Assembly (NCBI GenBank): GCA_017410745.1
Contig: JAFPPJ010000158.1
Location: 1-13,712, forward strand
DNA from: Oscillospiraceae bacterium
GTDB taxonomy: Bacteria; Bacillota; Clostridia; Oscillospirales; Ruminococcaceae
Reading direction: 5' to 3'
DNA length: 13,712 nucleotides
The position numbers were made by a program, and so were the translations under genes. Below are positions 12,104 to 13,712 of this stretch, in pieces (the stretch's first letter is position 1; each line of letters starts with the position of its first letter). The notes under the pieces were generated by a model. The model did not search any database. It was given only the letters and a program-made list of their open reading frames with translations, and was not told the DNA's origin.

Positions 12104-13045
12104 TCACTTGGTATTGCTCAGCTTCCAGCGGAATGTGGATATCTGCTGAGCTTTTGTGTTGTCATAGGTGATGTTGCTGCACGCGATAGCAGGATCGCTG
12201 TACCTGTACTCTGTGCGCATCGCCTTGCTGCCGAATACGGTGAGTGACTGTTTCATCACATCGGCTCCGTAGTTCCTTGACTGGACTACGGTGACATTAT
12301 AGTCGGTCTTGAGCATCTCCACTATGTCCTTTGCGGCTGTGGGCTTGGTATCGCACACATTGAACACGCCGCTGACAGGATTCTTGGAGGTGAGCACGCC
12401 GTAGATAAAGTCTGCTATATTGTATATACAGGTGAAGGTATATCCGTAATCGCCGTAGCCGTATACGAATATGCTCCCGTCCTTGGGATCCTGCACCTTT
12501 GCTTTCAGATTTTCAATAAAACGCTTGGAATACACGGGGCATACCCTCATGATAACGCCTCGTGTGGATGATTTCTTGAGTGCCGACTCAAGTGCCTTCT
12601 CACTGGAAAGCTTGAGCTTGCCGTAGATGGAGAACGGCTTCTCCTGGAAGGTCTCTCTTACGGGCTCACGGCTCTTGGGCTGCGCATACACCTGGAAGGT
12701 GCTCAGCATGAATATCACCTTCACGCCCGCAGCATCCGCATACTTATATATGAATTTGTCCACTGCCGAAGAATACTTCTCATCCGAGGATGAAAGGTAC
12801 GGCTGTATGTCATTGTCCACCGAACACGCAAGATGTATCAGTGCGTCCGCATCTTCGAGCGCATCCTGCATGATATCCTTGTCGGTCACCTCAGCCTGTA
12901 TGTATTTCATACCGTCCGAATACGACGAGCTGAAAGGCGACGGCTTATTATCTATACCGATCAATTTATAGCCTTTATGGATAAGCATCTCACAAACTGC
13001 GATGCCGATAACTCCAGCGGCTCCTGTAACAACTATGCTGCCCAT
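12104..13045 (-). CDS. NAD-dependent epimerase/dehydratase family protein (extended SDR)
   Basis: The 313-residue protein is an extended short-chain dehydrogenase. The Rossmann dinucleotide-binding loop is TGAAGVIG (7-14; Gly8, Gly11, Gly14). An acidic residue, Asp32 in LIGIDNKPS, follows the second strand, favouring NAD over NADP. ALIHLA (68-73) is the usual fourth-strand motif. The catalytic Ser115 lies in MLSTFQVY, and Tyr141/Lys145 in SIYGKLK. Family members act on nucleotide sugars, often for cell-surface polysaccharide, but the C-terminal half is too generic to name a substrate. The start at ATG 13045 has AAGGAGG about nine bases upstream. An earlier in-frame ATG at 13069 precedes that site. 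It is a single-gene unit with its own promoter and terminator, so the neighbourhood gives no substrate hint. Confidence 0.87.
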   Translation of the reverse strand: MGSIVVTGAAGVIGIAVCEMLIHKGYKLIGIDNKPSPFSSSYSDGMKYIQAEVTDKDIMQDALEDADALIHLACSVDNDIQPYLSSSDEKYSSAVDKFIYKYADAAGVKVIFMLSTFQVYAQPKSREPVRETFQEKPFSIYGKLKLSSEKALESALKKSSTRGVIMRVCPVYSKRFIENLKAKVQDPKDGSIFVYGYGDYGYTFTCIYNIADFIYGVLTSKNPVSGVFNVCDTKPTAAKDIVEMLKTDYNVTVVQSRNYGADVMKQSLTVFGSKAMRTEYRYSDPAIACSNITYDNTKAQQISTFRWKLSNTK

Positions 13046-13134
13046 ACGAAGCCCCCTCCTTAAAACCATACCAAACCCGGAGCGAATCCTGACTTAAACG
13101 CCCATAAGGCTTCCCGTGCATCCCTTTTGTATAT

Positions 13135-13163
13135 ATTTTACTCCATTTAGACGAAAAAATCAA
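13135..13163 (-). promoter_or_regulatory. Promoter of the epimerase gene
   Basis: On the minus strand TTGATT (13163-13158), a 17-base spacer and TAAAAT (13140-13135) form a good promoter, with a start near 13128 and a leader of about 83 bases. It lies back-to-back with the radical SAM gene promoter. Confidence 0.7.
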
Positions 13164-13225
13164 TGAATAAAGTCAATAAAATTATGAATTTTTAGATAAT
13201 TTTTTGTATCACAATGAAATTCAAC

Positions 13226-13254
13226 TTGCAATTTTTGTGCAATAGTGCTATACT
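13226..13254 (+). promoter_or_regulatory. Promoter of the YtqA-like gene, start codon at the transcription start
   Basis: TTGCAA (13226-13231), a 17-base spacer and TATACT (13249-13254) are close to consensus. The seven bases after the -10 box end at 13261, so transcription should begin at or within a base or two of the ATG at 13262. This predicts a leaderless messenger. Confidence 0.75.
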
Positions 13255-13261
13255 ATACCCT

Positions 13262-13712
13262 ATGAAAACACCAAATCCTTTCCAATATTCCGATAACAAC
13301 AAGCGTTATCACACTCAGGACTACTATCTTCGTCACCGCTTCGGATGCAAGGTGATGAAGATACCTCTGAATATAGAATGCACCTGTCCGAATATCGACG
13401 GCACAAAGGGCACGGGCGGCTGTACCTTCTGCACGGAGGGCAGCGGCCATTTTGCAGGAGACAGGCACAAGAGCATAGCGGAGCAGTTCTCAGATGAGTG
13501 CGCCGTCTATGAGAAGAAGTGGGGCAAGGGTCTGTATATCCCCTATTTCCAGGCGAACACCAACACCTACTGTGATACGGAGAAGCTGCGCAGATGTGCG
13601 GCAGAGGCACTGTCCCATGAGAATACGGTCGGTCTTGCCATATCCACCCGCCCCGACTGCATATCACCGGCTATGGCCGATCTGCTGGGTGAACTGTCGC
13701 AGCAGACCTACC
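13262..13712 (+). CDS. YtqA-like radical SAM protein (TIGR01212 family), cut by the window end
   Basis: The first 150 codons are present and the frame is still open at the window edge. The beginning (MKTPNPFQYSDNNKRYHT) and the FeS-cluster motif CPNIDGTKGTGGCTFC (Cys42, Cys54, Cys57; a long first gap of 11 residues) are diagnostic for the YtqA/YhcC type of radical SAM protein. YIPYFQANTNTY (92-103) and the SAM-contacting LAISTRPDC (125-133) also match. The molecular role of this family is not firmly established in what I know; a link to RNA modification has been proposed for relatives. The start is fixed by homologue-like N-terminal residues. The next in-frame ATG is 31 codons later, past conserved residues. 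There is no Shine-Dalgarno sequence, and the promoter's -10 box ends 7 bases before the ATG. Confidence 0.9.
   Translation, partial: MKTPNPFQYSDNNKRYHTQDYYLRHRFGCKVMKIPLNIECTCPNIDGTKGTGGCTFCTEGSGHFAGDRHKSIAEQFSDECAVYEKKWGKGLYIPYFQANTNTYCDTEKLRRCAAEALSHENTVGLAISTRPDCISPAMADLLGELSQQTY

Noticed and set aside
13260..13667. Minus-strand frames opposite the YtqA-like gene
   Set aside because: The plus-strand radical SAM motifs are unambiguous. The opposite frames are Cys/Arg-rich shadows.

Overview
The window looks like chromosome from a Gram-positive anaerobe of the Clostridia, probably Oscillospiraceae and Ruminococcus-like. This rests on the gene set (rel–metallo-hydrolase–hemZ cluster, minD–mgsA neighbours, three-part biotin carboxyltransferase), on GGAGG-type ribosome binding sites with some TTG and GTG starts, on heavy use of ATA (Ile) codons, and on moderately GC-rich genes separated by very AT-rich promoters. 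The genus is inference.

Left part (about 80-3490, minus strand): one operon from a near-consensus promoter encodes a divergent carboxyl-CoA carboxyltransferase, a biotin carrier protein, a pyruvate/oxaloacetate carboxyltransferase and, as last gene, a 34-residue one-helix membrane microprotein. A terminator hairpin follows. The three enzyme genes match the 12S, 1.3S and 5S parts of a transcarboxylase. No biotin carboxylase or sodium-pump beta subunit is present.

Centre (3539-9062, plus strand): tRNA-Ser(CGA) has a strong UP-element-like promoter, followed by radC, bifunctional rel, a glyoxalase-II-like hydrolase and hemZ. The last three overlap by ATGA-type junctions. The run ends at an elaborate bidirectional terminator.

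Island (about 9063-10245, minus strand): lower-GC accessory DNA carries a PIN-domain protein with a small translationally coupled partner (a toxin-antitoxin-like pair with a palindrome over its promoter) and a two-helix SHOCT-domain membrane protein. It joins head-to-head onto a small XRE-type DNA-binding gene that seems to have lost its first codons.

Right part (10504-13712): a bidirectional terminator separates the XRE gene from a minus-strand pair of a MinD-like ATPase and methylglyoxal synthase. Next come a 370-base noncoding stretch with a structured leader, a terminator and a G-tract array, then a minus-strand NAD-dependent epimerase. A plus-strand YtqA-like radical SAM gene, apparently leaderless, runs off the end. 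Themes are central carbon metabolism, stringent response (rel), and accessory and defence-type genes. I see no CRISPR array, insertion sequence, rRNA or recognisable riboswitch.
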